Made by a program: the position numbers and the translations under genes. A stretch of 64,000 nt of DNA, from contig JAGZJZ010000002.1 in assembly GCA_018365455.1 (NCBI GenBank), positions 62,001-126,000 of the forward strand. The letters run 5' to 3'. Shown here in pieces: positions 9,197 through 18,942 of this stretch (its first letter is position 1; each line of letters opens with the position of its first letter). The notes under the pieces were generated by a model. That model searched no databases. It worked only from the letters and a program-made list of their open reading frames with translations, and was not told the origin of the DNA. The DNA comes from Clostridiales bacterium. Its GTDB lineage: Bacteria; Bacillota; Clostridia; Lachnospirales; Lachnospiraceae.

Positions 9197-12100
9197 ATGC
9201 CTGAAACAGCAAACAATGAAACGTATCAGCCAATGACTTTTGATGCAATCAAAATTGGTTTGGCATCTCCGGATAAGATCAGAGAATGGTCCAGAGGAGA
9301 AGTAAAAAAACCAGAAACGATTAATTATAGAACCCTGAAACCAGAAAAAGACGGATTATTCTGCGAGCGTATTTTCGGTCCCAGCAAGGACTGGGAATGC
9401 CACTGCGGTAAGTATAAAAAAATCCGTTATAAAGGTGTAGTCTGCGACCGATGCGGCGTAGAAGTAACCAAAGCCAGCGTTCGTAGAGAGCGTATGGGAC
9501 ACATTGAGCTTGCAGCTCCTGTTTCCCATATCTGGTACTTTAAGGGAATCCCTTCCAGAATGGGATTGATTCTGGATCTGTCTCCCAGAGTATTGGAAAA
9601 AGTATTGTACTTTGCCAACTATATCGTATTGGATAAAGGAACTACTGACTTACAGTACAAACAGGTTCTGACAGAAAAAGAATTCCAGGAAGCAAAAGAA
9701 AAATGGGGAAACACTTTCCGTGTGGGAATGGGAGCAGAATCCATTAAGGAACTGTTAGAAGCCATTGACATGGAGAAGGAATCCGTAGAATTAAAAAGAG
9801 GACTGAAGGATTCTACCGGTCAGAAAAGAGCCAGAATTATTAAGAGACTGGAAGTGGTAGAAGCTTTCCGAGGTTCAGGAAACAGACCGGAATGGATGAT
9901 CATGACAGTTGTTCCTGTCATTCCGCCGGATTTACGTCCTATGGTTCAGCTGGATGGTGGACGTTTTGCCACATCTGACCTGAATGACTTATACAGAAGA
10001 ATTATCAACCGTAATAACCGTCTGAAAAGACTTTTGGAATTAGGCGCACCTGATATCATCGTTCGTAATGAAAAACGTATGCTTCAGGAAGCGGTAGATG
10101 CTTTAATTGATAATGGACGCCGTGGACGACCGGTAACAGGACCGGGTAACAGAGCCCTTAAATCCCTGTCAGACATGTTAAAAGGTAAATCCGGACGTTT
10201 CCGTCAGAACTTACTTGGAAAACGTGTTGACTACTCAGGACGTTCCGTTATCGTGGTTGGACCGGAGCTTAAGATTTACCAGTGCGGTCTGCCAAAGGAA
10301 ATGGCAATTGAATTATTCAAACCTTTCGTTATGAAAGAATTAGTAGCAAACGGTACTTCTCACAATATTAAGAATGCCAAGAAGATGGTAGAAAGACTTC
10401 AGCCGGAAGTATGGGATGTTCTGGAAGAAGTTATTAAAGAGCACCCGGTTATGTTAAACCGTGCCCCCACGCTTCACAGACTTGGTATTCAGGCATTTGA
10501 GCCGATATTGGTAGAAGGTAAGGCGATCAAGCTTCATCCACTAGTATGTACTGCGTTCAACGCTGACTTCGATGGGGACCAGATGGCTGTCCATCTTCCA
10601 TTGTCTGTGGAAGCACAGGCAGAATGCCGTTTCTTACTGTTATCTCCAAACAACCTGTTAAAACCTTCCGATGGTGGTCCCGTTGCCGTTCCTTCACAGG
10701 ATATGGTCCTTGGTATCTACTATCTGACACAGGAGAGACCAGGCGCACTTGGAGAAGGCAAAGTATTTAAAAGCGTTAACGAAGCAATCCTTGCTTATGA
10801 AAATAAAGCTTTGACATTACAGACCAGAATTACGGTTCGTATGACAAAGATTATGCCGGATGGAAGTGAGCTCACCGGAAATGTAGAATCTACTCTGGGA
10901 CGTTTCATCTTCAATGAAATCCTTCCTCAGGATTTAGGTTTTGTAAACCGTGATATACCGGAAAATGCATTAAAGCTGGAAGTAGATTTCCACGTAGGTA
11001 AAAAGGGATTAAAACAGATTCTGGAGAAAATCATTAATACCCATGGAGCAACCAAGACTGCAGAAGCACTTGATGATATCAAGGCTATGGGTTACAAGTA
11101 CTCTACCAGGGCAGCGATGACTGTATCCATTTCCGATATGACAGTACCTCCGGAAAAACCGCAGTTGATTCAGCAGGCACAGGATACTGTTGACAGAATT
11201 ACCAAGAACTACAAGCGTGGTCTGATCACGGAAGAAGAGCGTTATAAAGAAGTGGTAGAAACATGGAAGAATACCGATGATATTTTGACTAAGGCATTGC
11301 TTGACGGTCTTGATAAGTACAATAACATCTACATGATGGCTGATTCCGGAGCCCGTGGTTCTGATAAGCAGATTAAACAGCTTGCCGGTATGCGTGGTTT
11401 GATGGCGGATACAACAGGTCATACAATCGAGCTGCCTATCAAATCAAACTTCCGTGAAGGTCTTGACGTATTGGAGTACTTTATGTCTGCACATGGTGCG
11501 CGTAAAGGTCTGTCTGATACTGCGCTTCGTACAGCCGATTCCGGATACCTGACCAGACGTCTCGTTGACGTTTCTCAGGACTTAATCATCCGTGAAGTAG
11601 ACTGCTGTGAAGGAAAAGAAATTCCGGGTATGTATGTAAAAGCATTCATGGACGGAAAAGAAGAAATTGAAAGCCTGCAGGAGAGAATTACAGGCAGATT
11701 TGCCTGCGAAACTCTTACTAATAAAGATGGTGAAGTTCTTGTTAAAGCAAACCATATGATTACGCCAAGACGTGCAGCACGTATCATGAGCGAAGGTGTG
11801 GATGCAAACGGAAAATCATTCGACAAGATTAAGATTCGTACAATTCTGACTTGTAAATCACATATCGGAGTATGTGCAAAATGTTATGGTTCCAACCTTG
11901 CTACCGGAGAAGCTGTTCAGGTAGGTGAATCCGTTGGTATTATTGCAGCCCAGTCTATCGGTGAACCTGGAACACAGCTTACCATGCGTACGTTCCATAC
12001 CGGTGGTGTTGCCGGCGGCGATATCACACAGGGTCTCCCCCGTGTCGAGGAGCTTTTTGAGGCAAGAAAGCCGAAAGGTCTTGCCATCATTACGGAAATT

Positions 12101-12880
12101 CCTGGTATTGCAACTATTAAAGATACCAAGAAGAAACGTGAAATCATTGTAACAAACGACGAAACCGGAGAAGCTAAGACTTATCTGATTCCTTATGGAT
12201 CCAGAATTAAAGCACAGGACGGAGCATTGCTGGAAGCCGGTGATGAGCTGACAGAAGGTAGTGTTAATCCACATGATATCCTGAAGATTAAAGGTGTGCG
12301 TGCCGTACAGGATTACATGATTCAGGAAGTTCAGCGTGTTTACCGTTTACAGGGTGTTGAGATCAATGATAAGCATATCGAAGTTATTGTTCGCCAGATG
12401 TTAAAGAAGATCCGTATTGAAGATAACGGTGATTCAGAATTACTTCCTGGTACACTGGTAGATATCCTTGATTTTGAAGATGTAAATGATGCATTGACAG
12501 AAGAAGGCAAGGTTCCGGCAGAAGGAAAGCAGGTAATGCTTGGTATTACAAAGGCATCTCTTGCAACCAATTCCTTCTTATCGGCAGCATCTTTCCAGGA
12601 AACAACGAAAGTACTGACAGAAGCAGCAATCAAAGGTAAGATTGACCCGCTTATCGGATTAAAAGAAAACGTTATTATCGGTAAATTAATTCCTGCCGGA
12701 ACCGGCATGAAGAGATACCGCAACGTAAAACTGGATACCGATTATACACTGGATCAGGGTTATGACGAAGACGAAGATTTTGATGATGATGACGATCTGG
12801 ATCTTGGACTTGACTTATCAGATGATTTAGATCTGGATGATCTTGGTGAAGAAGATTTAGTTTCTGCTACGGAAGAGTAA
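9197..12880 (+). CDS. rpoC: DNA-directed RNA polymerase beta' subunit
   Basis: This 1227-residue beta' subunit is complete. The N-terminal zinc finger reads CHCGKYKK then CDRCGVEV. The catalytic Mg-binding loop N455-A-D-F-D-G-D461 is intact, the trigger/bridge region follows, and a second cysteine cluster is CKSHIGVCAKCYG. The start ATG lies behind AAAGGAG. The last 40 residues are an unusually dense Asp/Glu/Leu tail, paralleling that of RpoB; acidic tails of this kind occur in some Lachnospiraceae. In most Firmicutes rpsL follows closely; here a terminator and a sugar-uptake island intervene. Confidence 0.98.
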   Translation: MPETANNETYQPMTFDAIKIGLASPDKIREWSRGEVKKPETINYRTLKPEKDGLFCERIFGPSKDWECHCGKYKKIRYKGVVCDRCGVEVTKASVRRERMGHIELAAPVSHIWYFKGIPSRMGLILDLSPRVLEKVLYFANYIVLDKGTTDLQYKQVLTEKEFQEAKEKWGNTFRVGMGAESIKELLEAIDMEKESVELKRGLKDSTGQKRARIIKRLEVVEAFRGSGNRPEWMIMTVVPVIPPDLRPMVQLDGGRFATSDLNDLYRRIINRNNRLKRLLELGAPDIIVRNEKRMLQEAVDALIDNGRRGRPVTGPGNRALKSLSDMLKGKSGRFRQNLLGKRVDYSGRSVIVVGPELKIYQCGLPKEMAIELFKPFVMKELVANGTSHNIKNAKKMVERLQPEVWDVLEEVIKEHPVMLNRAPTLHRLGIQAFEPILVEGKAIKLHPLVCTAFNADFDGDQMAVHLPLSVEAQAECRFLLLSPNNLLKPSDGGPVAVPSQDMVLGIYYLTQERPGALGEGKVFKSVNEAILAYENKALTLQTRITVRMTKIMPDGSELTGNVESTLGRFIFNEILPQDLGFVNRDIPENALKLEVDFHVGKKGLKQILEKIINTHGATKTAEALDDIKAMGYKYSTRAAMTVSISDMTVPPEKPQLIQQAQDTVDRITKNYKRGLITEEERYKEVVETWKNTDDILTKALLDGLDKYNNIYMMADSGARGSDKQIKQLAGMRGLMADTTGHTIELPIKSNFREGLDVLEYFMSAHGARKGLSDTALRTADSGYLTRRLVDVSQDLIIREVDCCEGKEIPGMYVKAFMDGKEEIESLQERITGRFACETLTNKDGEVLVKANHMITPRRAARIMSEGVDANGKSFDKIKIRTILTCKSHIGVCAKCYGSNLATGEAVQVGESVGIIAAQSIGEPGTQLTMRTFHTGGVAGGDITQGLPRVEELFEARKPKGLAIITEIPGIATIKDTKKKREIIVTNDETGEAKTYLIPYGSRIKAQDGALLEAGDELTEGSVNPHDILKIKGVRAVQDYMIQEVQRVYRLQGVEINDKHIEVIVRQMLKKIRIEDNGDSELLPGTLVDILDFEDVNDALTEEGKVPAEGKQVMLGITKASLATNSFLSAASFQETTKVLTEAAIKGKIDPLIGLKENVIIGKLIPAGTGMKRYRNVKLDTDYTLDQGYDEDEDFDDDDDLDLGLDLSDDLDLDDLGEEDLVSATEE

Positions 12881-12894
12881 GTAAATACAGATTT

Positions 12895-12932
12895 GGCATG
12901 TTATAATACGGATTATAACATGCCATTTTTTA
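12895..12932 (+). terminator. terminator after rpoC
   Basis: Stem GGCATGTTATAAT (12895-12907) / ATTATAACATGCC (12912-12924) followed by ATTTTTT. It ends the rpoBC transcript. Confidence 0.9.
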
Positions 12933-12960
12933 ATGGGTAGGAAAGATAGATTCGAACCAG

Positions 12961-13007
12961 CAAAAGCCTGAAGATAGAAATTGCAACTTTCTATCCCCAG
13001 GCTTTTG
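12961..13007. other. second strong two-part hairpin between rpoC and the sugar ABC operon
   Basis: Outer stem CAAAAGCCTG / CAGGCTTTTG (12961-12970 with 12998-13007) plus inner stem GATAGAAA / TTTCTATC (12973-12980 with 12988-12995). The T-run is poor on both strands. It may be a back-up terminator, and its right arm overlaps the first regulator half-site of the next operon. Confidence 0.5.
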
Positions 13008-13066
13008 TATTTTATATAAACCCTTTTTGATTTTACATGTACCTTTTCCTCCCCTCCTGATAAGAT
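13003..13066 (+). promoter_or_regulatory. operator/promoter of the sugar ABC operon (copy A of a shared regulatory block)
   Basis: TTTTGTATTTTATATA (13003-13018) and TTTGATTTTACATGTAC (13026-13042) match base for base, with the same spacing, a block at 21629-21668 before the UroD-family gene. Within the block the half-sites TTTTG-TATTTTAT and TTTTG-ATTTTACAT start 22 bp apart (13003 and 13025), two helical turns, as expected for an AraC-type activator. A -10-like TAAGAT (13061-13066) follows and the -35 position is poor, fitting an activator-dependent promoter. The candidate regulator is the AraC-type response regulator at 20875. Confidence 0.65.
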
Positions 13067-13113
13067 TAAGACAGTTAAGCAAGAGACAGCATATGAAGAT
13101 TGGAGGAGGAACA

Positions 13114-14631
13114 ATGGAAAAAACAATATTGGAACTGAGAGATATTGTGAAAACTTTTCCAGGTGTCCTGGCGTTGAATGGCATTGATTTTGAACTTCGA
13201 AGCGGAGAAGTGCATGCCATCTGCGGCGAGAACGGAGCAGGAAAATCCACGCTTATGAAAGTGGTTTGCGGAGTACATAAGCCGGACAGTGGAACCATGG
13301 TGGTAAATGCAGAAGAAGAAGCATTTGCAAATCCTATGGAGGCATATCAAAAAGGGGTTTCCATTATATTTCAGGAAACAAGTCTGTTTGAGGAAATGAC
13401 CGTGTTGGATAATTTGTTCTTGGGGCACGAAATGACGAAAAAGATTGGCTTTGTAAGTGTGATTGATTATGATGGAATGAAGAAGCGGGCAAAAGAAATC
13501 TTTAAAAGGCTGAATACCCAGATGAATCTGGAAGTTACGATTAAGACTTTGGGGATGGCACAGAAGCAGATGGTGGAAATTGCAAAAGCCCTTACCTTTG
13601 ATGCCAATATCATTATCTTTGATGAGCCTACGGCATCCCTCACCCAGCGAGAAGTCAGTGCCCTGTTTGAAATTATCGGGAACCTGAAAAAAGAAGGTTT
13701 GGGAATTGTGTATATCAGCCACCGGCTGGAAGAGATATTCGAAATTTGTGACCGGGTAACGGTGATCCGGGATGGCCAGTATATCTCTACCAAGAAAGTT
13801 GGGAATACGAATAAAGATGAACTGGTTGCAGATATGGTAGGGAGAAAGATGGGCAATTATTATCCCAAAGCTGAGGCAAAAATCGGTAAGGAGCTGCTTC
13901 GGGTAGAGCATTATTATGACGAAGGATTTTTAGAGGATATCAGCTTTTCTCTGAAAAAGGGGGAAATTCTTGGGTTTGCAGGTCTGGCAGGTGCGGGAAG
14001 AACAGAACTTATGGAGTCCCTCTGCGGTTTTACCGGAAAAGCAGCCGGTAAGGTTATGTTGGAGGGAAAAGAAATTGTTATCCGGGATTATAAAGATGCT
14101 ATGGCAAATGGGCTTGTTTATGTTTCGGAAGACCGTGGTAAATTCGGACTGATTGTGGATATGAGTATCGAACAGAATATTTCCCTTCCACAGTTGGAAA
14201 AGTTCGCTGGTAAACTGGGAATGATCAACACAAAAAAGGAACAGGAAACGGGAGACAGGTACATAAAGGACGTTGGTATAAAAGCGCCCGCGGCTGATTT
14301 TCTGGTAGCAAATTTATCAGGTGGAAACCAGCAGAAGGTGTCAGTTTCAAAAGCGCTGGCTTTGAATCCTAAAATACTCATACTGGATGAACCCACCAGG
14401 GGGGTAGATGTAAATGCGAAAGCAGAGATCCATAAAATCATCAGCGATCTGACGCAGAAAGGCCTGACGATCATTATGATATCCTCAGAGCTTCCGGAAC
14501 TCCTTGGCATGTGCGACCGGATATATGTAATGAAGGACGGTTATATTGCAGGTTGTTTTGACAGAGAGGAAGTGACTCAGGAAAAGATATTAACGGTTGC
14601 CCTGGAATCAAAAAAGCAGGCAAAGGCATAA
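13114..14631 (+). CDS. sugar ABC transporter ATP-binding protein (RbsA/RhaT/MglA type, two nucleotide-binding domains)
   Basis: A 505-residue tandem ATPase that powers carbohydrate import of the CUT2 class. Domain 1 has Walker A GENGAGKST, a divergent signature (LGMAQKQMVEIAKAL) and Walker B IIIFDEPTASLT. Domain 2 has the degenerate Walker A typical of the family (GLAGAGRTEL), the signature LSGGNQQK and Walker B ILILDEPTRGVD. The ATG at 13114 is chosen because GGAGGAGG (13102-13109) precedes it; the upstream extension runs through the promoter. It is the first gene of an operon with two permeases and a lipoprotein. The pairing with two permeases resembles rhamnose (RhaSTPQ), AI-2 (Lsr) and YtfQRT-YjfF systems. 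Confidence 0.92.
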   Translation: MEKTILELRDIVKTFPGVLALNGIDFELRSGEVHAICGENGAGKSTLMKVVCGVHKPDSGTMVVNAEEEAFANPMEAYQKGVSIIFQETSLFEEMTVLDNLFLGHEMTKKIGFVSVIDYDGMKKRAKEIFKRLNTQMNLEVTIKTLGMAQKQMVEIAKALTFDANIIIFDEPTASLTQREVSALFEIIGNLKKEGLGIVYISHRLEEIFEICDRVTVIRDGQYISTKKVGNTNKDELVADMVGRKMGNYYPKAEAKIGKELLRVEHYYDEGFLEDISFSLKKGEILGFAGLAGAGRTELMESLCGFTGKAAGKVMLEGKEIVIRDYKDAMANGLVYVSEDRGKFGLIVDMSIEQNISLPQLEKFAGKLGMINTKKEQETGDRYIKDVGIKAPAADFLVANLSGGNQQKVSVSKALALNPKILILDEPTRGVDVNAKAEIHKIISDLTQKGLTIIMISSELPELLGMCDRIYVMKDGYIAGCFDREEVTQEKILTVALESKKQAKA

Positions 14632-14643
14632 GGAGGAAGCAGA

Positions 14644-15642
14644 ATGGATCAGAATAAGAAAAGAGCAGCGTTTCTAACAACAGAATTTTATCTGGCGGTC
14701 TTCCTGGTTGTGGTATTGCTTGGGCTGGCTGTTTTTGCAAAAGGATTTTATACCGTAAATAATCTAATGAGCTTACTGAATTCTTTTAGCTACATCTTGA
14801 TATCGGCAGTGGGCATGAACATGATTATTTTGACATCCAACATAGATGTCTCAACAGGCGCTTTAATATCGGTAATCTGCATCTGTGTGGCGGCGATCGG
14901 GAAGATGGGAGCACCCTTTGCAGTATTACTGGCAGCTGCCATGGTAATCGGCGCGGCGCTCAGTACATTTAACGGATTATTTATCACAAAACTGAAAATC
15001 CCCGCCATTGTAGCCACTTTAGCCACAACACAGATATTCCAGGGAATCCTGCCGCTTACGGTAGAGGGGTCCATCTATGATTTACCTGCATCCTTTACCT
15101 GGCTGGCATTTGATGCAAAAATCTTCGGAATAATACCCGCCAGTGTACTAATGTGCCTGATCGTGGTGGCGGCAGCTTTGCTGTTTATGAAATACTCCAG
15201 GTTTTCCAAGAAAATATATGCCATCGGCAACAACAAAGGTGGTGCAAGGCTGGCAGGCATTCATGTAAATAAAACAGTAGTGCTGACGTATACCATAGCA
15301 GGAGCTCTGTTTGGAATATCTGCGGTGATTATAGCAACGGCAGGCCAGAGAGTTACCACTACCATGGGAAGCGGCCTGGAAATGACATTTATTGCGGCTG
15401 TAGTGCTTGGAGGAACCAGCACCGCAGGAGGTTCCGGAAAAATACTGGGAACCGTTATTGGAGCTTTTATACTTGCCATGATTTCCCCGGCAATTAATTA
15501 TCTGGGCATTAGCCCTAACTGGTCAGATGCTATTAAAGGGGCAATTATTATTATCTCGGTATTAGTTACGGCGGCCAGATATATCAAGAAAAAAAGGGTC
15601 ATTGCAAACCCTGTAATCAGGAAGGCAGGGGGGGAAGCATAA
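14644..15642 (+). CDS. sugar ABC transporter permease (RbsC family), first of two
   Basis: A 332-residue integral membrane protein of the branched-chain/ribose permease family with about eight to ten hydrophobic segments. The cytoplasmic EAA-like loop region reads NNKGGARLAGIHVNKTVVLTY and the conserved AAVVLGGTSTAGGSGK lies near residues 252-267, as in RbsC and YtfT. A GGAGGAAG site sits just before the ATG and 12 bp separate it from the ATPase gene. Its stop overlaps the next permease start at base 15642. Together the two permeases would form a heterodimeric pore. Confidence 0.9.
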   Translation: MDQNKKRAAFLTTEFYLAVFLVVVLLGLAVFAKGFYTVNNLMSLLNSFSYILISAVGMNMIILTSNIDVSTGALISVICICVAAIGKMGAPFAVLLAAAMVIGAALSTFNGLFITKLKIPAIVATLATTQIFQGILPLTVEGSIYDLPASFTWLAFDAKIFGIIPASVLMCLIVVAAALLFMKYSRFSKKIYAIGNNKGGARLAGIHVNKTVVLTYTIAGALFGISAVIIATAGQRVTTTMGSGLEMTFIAAVVLGGTSTAGGSGKILGTVIGAFILAMISPAINYLGISPNWSDAIKGAIIIISVLVTAARYIKKKRVIANPVIRKAGGEA

Positions 15643-16628
15643 TGGAAAAGAAGAGAAAATTGAAAGTTACATTTAATCTGGCGCTGTTTTTCATCTGGCT
15701 GGTTATCTTTGCAGCAATATCCTTAAAGAGTCCGTCCTTTTTAAAACCGGCATACATTATAAACGTTATGTTTCGCAACATTGTGGAAATTGGTATGGCA
15801 GCCCTTCCCATGACGCTGATCATCATTACCGGGGGGATTGATCTTTCAGTTGGAAATATCATGATCCTCTCGGCTATGATGGGAGGAATGGCAGCGGCAG
15901 GCATGGGTACAGCGGCAGGCATTATTGTCACATTACTCACTGGGGGAATCTGTGGGCTGGTGAACGGCATTATTATTGCCAAAGCTAAGATTTCTGAGAT
16001 GGTGACTACGCTGGCAACCATGTATTTGTTTCTGGGGCTGGCAAGAGGAATTTCTCATGGCGACAGTGTATATAGTTATGATTTTACCAACTTTTTTGGA
16101 AATACCTCCATCGCAGGAATTCCGCTGCAAATCTGGATTTATGTAATCCTGGCTGTTTTCTTCATTATTCTTCTGGGAAAAACTACTTTTGGAAGAAAGC
16201 TATACAGTATTGGATTGAATAAAAATGCAACAAAATATTCCGGTGTGAATACGGATAAGATGCAGATACTGATCTATGTGATCTGCGGTCTTGTCTGTGC
16301 CCTGGCTGCATTCATCTGGCTTGGAAGATTCACCAGTGTAAAATATGATGCAGGTACCAGTTTTAACCTGAAAGTAATCACGGTAGTGGTTCTGGGCGGA
16401 ACCAGCATTAACGGAGGAATCGGAGATATGAAAGGTACTGTTTTGGGGACGCTGATAATCGCAACCCTGAACAGCGGGCTTACCGTACTGAATATCCCCA
16501 TTGACGTCCAGACGATTGTACAGGGGGTCGTACTGATGATCGCATTAATCGCTTATGCATTTGTGAATACAAAAGCAAAGAAGAAGAAAATTATTGCGGT
16601 GCCTGTGAAACAAAACAATGGATTGTAA
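15642..16628 (+). CDS. sugar ABC transporter permease (RbsC family), second of two
   Basis: A 328-residue homologue of the preceding permease. The family motif is TGGIDLSVGNIMILSAMMGG near residues 61-80, the loop is SIGLNKNATKYSGVNTDKMQ, and the C-terminal glycine motif is ITVVVLGGTSINGGIG. It is translationally coupled, starting on the last base of the previous stop codon. The TGGIDLSVG motif is stronger here than in the first permease (TSNIDVSTG), a split also seen between RhaP and RhaQ. Confidence 0.9.
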   Translation: MEKKRKLKVTFNLALFFIWLVIFAAISLKSPSFLKPAYIINVMFRNIVEIGMAALPMTLIIITGGIDLSVGNIMILSAMMGGMAAAGMGTAAGIIVTLLTGGICGLVNGIIIAKAKISEMVTTLATMYLFLGLARGISHGDSVYSYDFTNFFGNTSIAGIPLQIWIYVILAVFFIILLGKTTFGRKLYSIGLNKNATKYSGVNTDKMQILIYVICGLVCALAAFIWLGRFTSVKYDAGTSFNLKVITVVVLGGTSINGGIGDMKGTVLGTLIIATLNSGLTVLNIPIDVQTIVQGVVLMIALIAYAFVNTKAKKKKIIAVPVKQNNGL

Positions 16629-16639
16629 TAAAATTGTGA

Positions 16640-16659
16640 TATTCAGGGTCAACTGAATA
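16640..16659 (+). other. intercistronic hairpin before the binding-protein gene
   Basis: Perfect 7-bp stem TATTCAG / CTGAATA around a 6-base loop, without a T-run. A small hairpin between permease and binding-protein genes can affect relative mRNA stability; that role is inferred. Confidence 0.35.
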
Positions 16660-16714
16660 AACACATAATATTTACATAAAAAATAATATTTATACATGAA
16701 AGGGTGGGTAAATT

Positions 16715-17893
16715 ATGAAGAAAAGATTGGTAACAAAGGTATTGGCGGCAGCACTGATTGGAATTATGGCGGTGTCTTCTTTAGCAGGATGTTCCACCAC
16801 TGACACATCAGGGGGAAGTAAAACAACAGAAAAAGCGGAGACAAAGGAAACAGCCGGAGCAGGTAATGGGGGAACGAAGGAAGCTTCCAAAGATTCATCC
16901 GCAGAAACCAAAGGTGCTGATGTGGTTGTGGCAATGCTGCCCAAGTTCAAAGGAGAGAACTATTTTGACGCATGTAAAGTAGGTGCGCAGGAAGCAGCAG
17001 ATGAACTGGGAATCACATTGTTGTATGATGGTCCGTCACAGGATCAGGCGACCAATCAGAAGCAGGTGGATATTCTGGAAGGGTGGATCGCCCAGGATGT
17101 AAGCGTCATTATTGTATCACCTAATGATCCCACAGCGATTGCCCCTACCCTAAAGAAAGCGCAGGATGCAGGCATTAAAGTTGTGACATTTGATGCTGAC
17201 GCACAGGCTGATTCCAGGGATTTATTCATAAATCAGATCACTGCGCAGGCGGCTGCAAAGGGATTGCTGGACGGTGCCGCAATTGACCTGAAAGCCAAAG
17301 GATATGGCGCAGACCATCCTGCAAATATAGCATTGGTATCCGGTTCCGGTACAGATGCCAACCAGACAGCATGGGAAGCGGCAATTGATGAATTATTAAA
17401 AACAGACGACTATAGCTTTATGAAAATCCAGAATAAAGAAACAGATGTATATTATCCCGGTACAGATGAAACTACGGTAAACAGCGAGTGTGCGACACTG
17501 ATCAGCCGCATGGGGGAAGGCGAAGACCAGATACAGGCAGCAATTGCATTGTCATCTATGTCAACACCGGCTCTGGGTGCCCAGTATCAGTCCGCATCCA
17601 GTAAACCGGATCCCTCCAAAATCACATTGACCGGACTGGCAACACCGAATGCCCTGAAAACCTATATTAAGGATGAAGAAAATCCTATGAATACCGGAGT
17701 TCTCTGGAATTGCATGGATCTGGGATATCTGGCTGTCCAGTCGGGATACCAGCTGGCAGAGGGAACGATTACAACGGATTCCACCTCTATCGATGCAGGA
17801 AGGCTGGGAGCAAAAGAAATTACAAACCGTGAGTGCGTATTAGGGGAAGCCCTGGTATTTGATGCAGCGACTGTGGATAATTACGATTATTGA
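16715..17893 (+). CDS. sugar-binding lipoprotein of the CUT2 ABC transporter (type I periplasmic binding fold)
   Basis: A 392-residue lipoprotein with lipobox LAGCS around residue 26 and a Ser/Thr/Glu/Lys-rich linker to about residue 68. The RbsB-like fold follows: MLPKFKGENYFDACKVGAQEA, DVSVIIVSPNDPTAIAPTLK and KVVTFDADAQADSRDLFINQ are the characteristic strand and hinge segments of this family. It captures the substrate outside the membrane for the two permeases. It ends the operon (strong terminator downstream) and has an AAAGGGTGGG ribosome site. RhaS and LsrB are the nearest families by architecture; the ligand itself is not determined. Confidence 0.88.
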   Translation: MKKRLVTKVLAAALIGIMAVSSLAGCSTTDTSGGSKTTEKAETKETAGAGNGGTKEASKDSSAETKGADVVVAMLPKFKGENYFDACKVGAQEAADELGITLLYDGPSQDQATNQKQVDILEGWIAQDVSVIIVSPNDPTAIAPTLKKAQDAGIKVVTFDADAQADSRDLFINQITAQAAAKGLLDGAAIDLKAKGYGADHPANIALVSGSGTDANQTAWEAAIDELLKTDDYSFMKIQNKETDVYYPGTDETTVNSECATLISRMGEGEDQIQAAIALSSMSTPALGAQYQSASSKPDPSKITLTGLATPNALKTYIKDEENPMNTGVLWNCMDLGYLAVQSGYQLAEGTITTDSTSIDAGRLGAKEITNRECVLGEALVFDAATVDNYDY

Positions 17894-17909
17894 CAATAAA
17901 TTGTAAATG

Positions 17910-17956
17910 AAAAGCCTGTAAATAGGGAAAAACCTCTGTTTACAGGCCTTTTCTTT
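17910..17956 (+). terminator. terminator of the sugar ABC operon
   Basis: Stem AAAAGCCTGTAAA (17910-17922) / TTTACAGGCCTTTT (17939-17952), followed by CTTTCC. A separate TATAAT (17993-17998) restarts transcription for the esterase gene. Confidence 0.85.
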
Positions 17957-18045
17957 CCACACTCACCTATTTCCCTTGGAATAGATATGGTGTATAATAG
18001 AGGGAAAAATAAGAACATGGCCCGAAAAAGGCGGAAGGGAGCTAT

Positions 18046-18879
18046 ATGATTTACAGAGAAATGAACGTGCAGGCAGCATATGAAAAGGCAGGTGCCGTGC
18101 ATGGAAAATATCAGCCCAGATTAATTGGGTATATGCATAGTGACAGTGAGGAACTAGGAATGTCCGGGGCAAGGCCGGCAGTCATTATCTGTCCGGGAGG
18201 CGCTTATCAATTTAAATCAGACCGGGAGGCAGAACCGGTGGCAATGCGGTTTATGGCATCAGGCATGCAGGCATTTGTGCTGCAATACAGTGTGGCACCA
18301 TCCCGCTATCCATGTGCGGTACTGGAACTGGCTGCATCCGTCGTAATGGTAAGGGAACATGCAAAGGAATGGGGGATTGATCCGGAAAAGATTTTCATCT
18401 GCGGATTTTCCGCCGGAGGGCATTTGTGCGGAACCCTTGGAACCTTATGGAAGGACGAAATATTTGAGCGGGTTTTCGGAACCGGAAACTTCAGCTATAA
18501 GCCATCAGGGATGATTTTATGCTATCCGGTCATTACTATGGGGGATTTTACCCACAAGGAATCCTGTGCGAATCTGACAGGACCAGACGGTTCCCCAAAA
18601 CTGCGGGAAAAGCTGTCCCTGGAAAAACAGGTCACAGCCGATACACTGCCCACGTTTATATGGCATACCCAGAAAGATGATGCGGTACCGGTAGAGAATA
18701 CTTTATTATTTACCTGTGCACTGCGCAAACACAGAGTTCCTTTCGAACTGCATATTTATGAAAGAGGGGGACATGGATTATCTCTATGCGATGAGACAAC
18801 TGCCAGAATCGAGGATCAGATCGTGCCGGATAATGCCGGATGGATCGAACATGCCGTAAGATGGCTGAAACGGTTTTGA
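18046..18879 (+). CDS. alpha/beta-hydrolase carbohydrate esterase (acetyl-xylan / BD-FAE-like)
   Basis: This 277-residue cytoplasmic hydrolase has no signal peptide. The oxyanion motif is CPGGAY, the nucleophile is S122 in CGFSAGGHLCG, a candidate acid lies in HTQKDDAVP and the catalytic His in ERGGHGLSL. This matches small esterases (acetyl esterase / bifunctional feruloyl esterase families) that de-esterify imported oligosaccharides. GAAGGGAG precedes the ATG. It begins a transcript that continues into the kinase and regulator genes, so the sensor is co-expressed with an intracellular de-esterifying enzyme. The acyl group removed is unknown. Confidence 0.8.
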   Translation: MIYREMNVQAAYEKAGAVHGKYQPRLIGYMHSDSEELGMSGARPAVIICPGGAYQFKSDREAEPVAMRFMASGMQAFVLQYSVAPSRYPCAVLELAASVVMVREHAKEWGIDPEKIFICGFSAGGHLCGTLGTLWKDEIFERVFGTGNFSYKPSGMILCYPVITMGDFTHKESCANLTGPDGSPKLREKLSLEKQVTADTLPTFIWHTQKDDAVPVENTLLFTCALRKHRVPFELHIYERGGHGLSLCDETTARIEDQIVPDNAGWIEHAVRWLKRF

Positions 18880-18942
18880 TGCAGTTCATACTGCTAATTT
18901 GGGAACAGCGCAAGCCGGCTTGTGCTATTCAGGGGTATCCAT

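Noticed and set aside
12940..13010. A GATTCGAACC sequence after rpoC suggesting a tRNA or attachment site
   Set aside because: The minus strand GGTTCGAATC resembles a T-loop, but neither flanking T-stem, acceptor stem nor anticodon arm can be formed, and no integrase or second copy is present.
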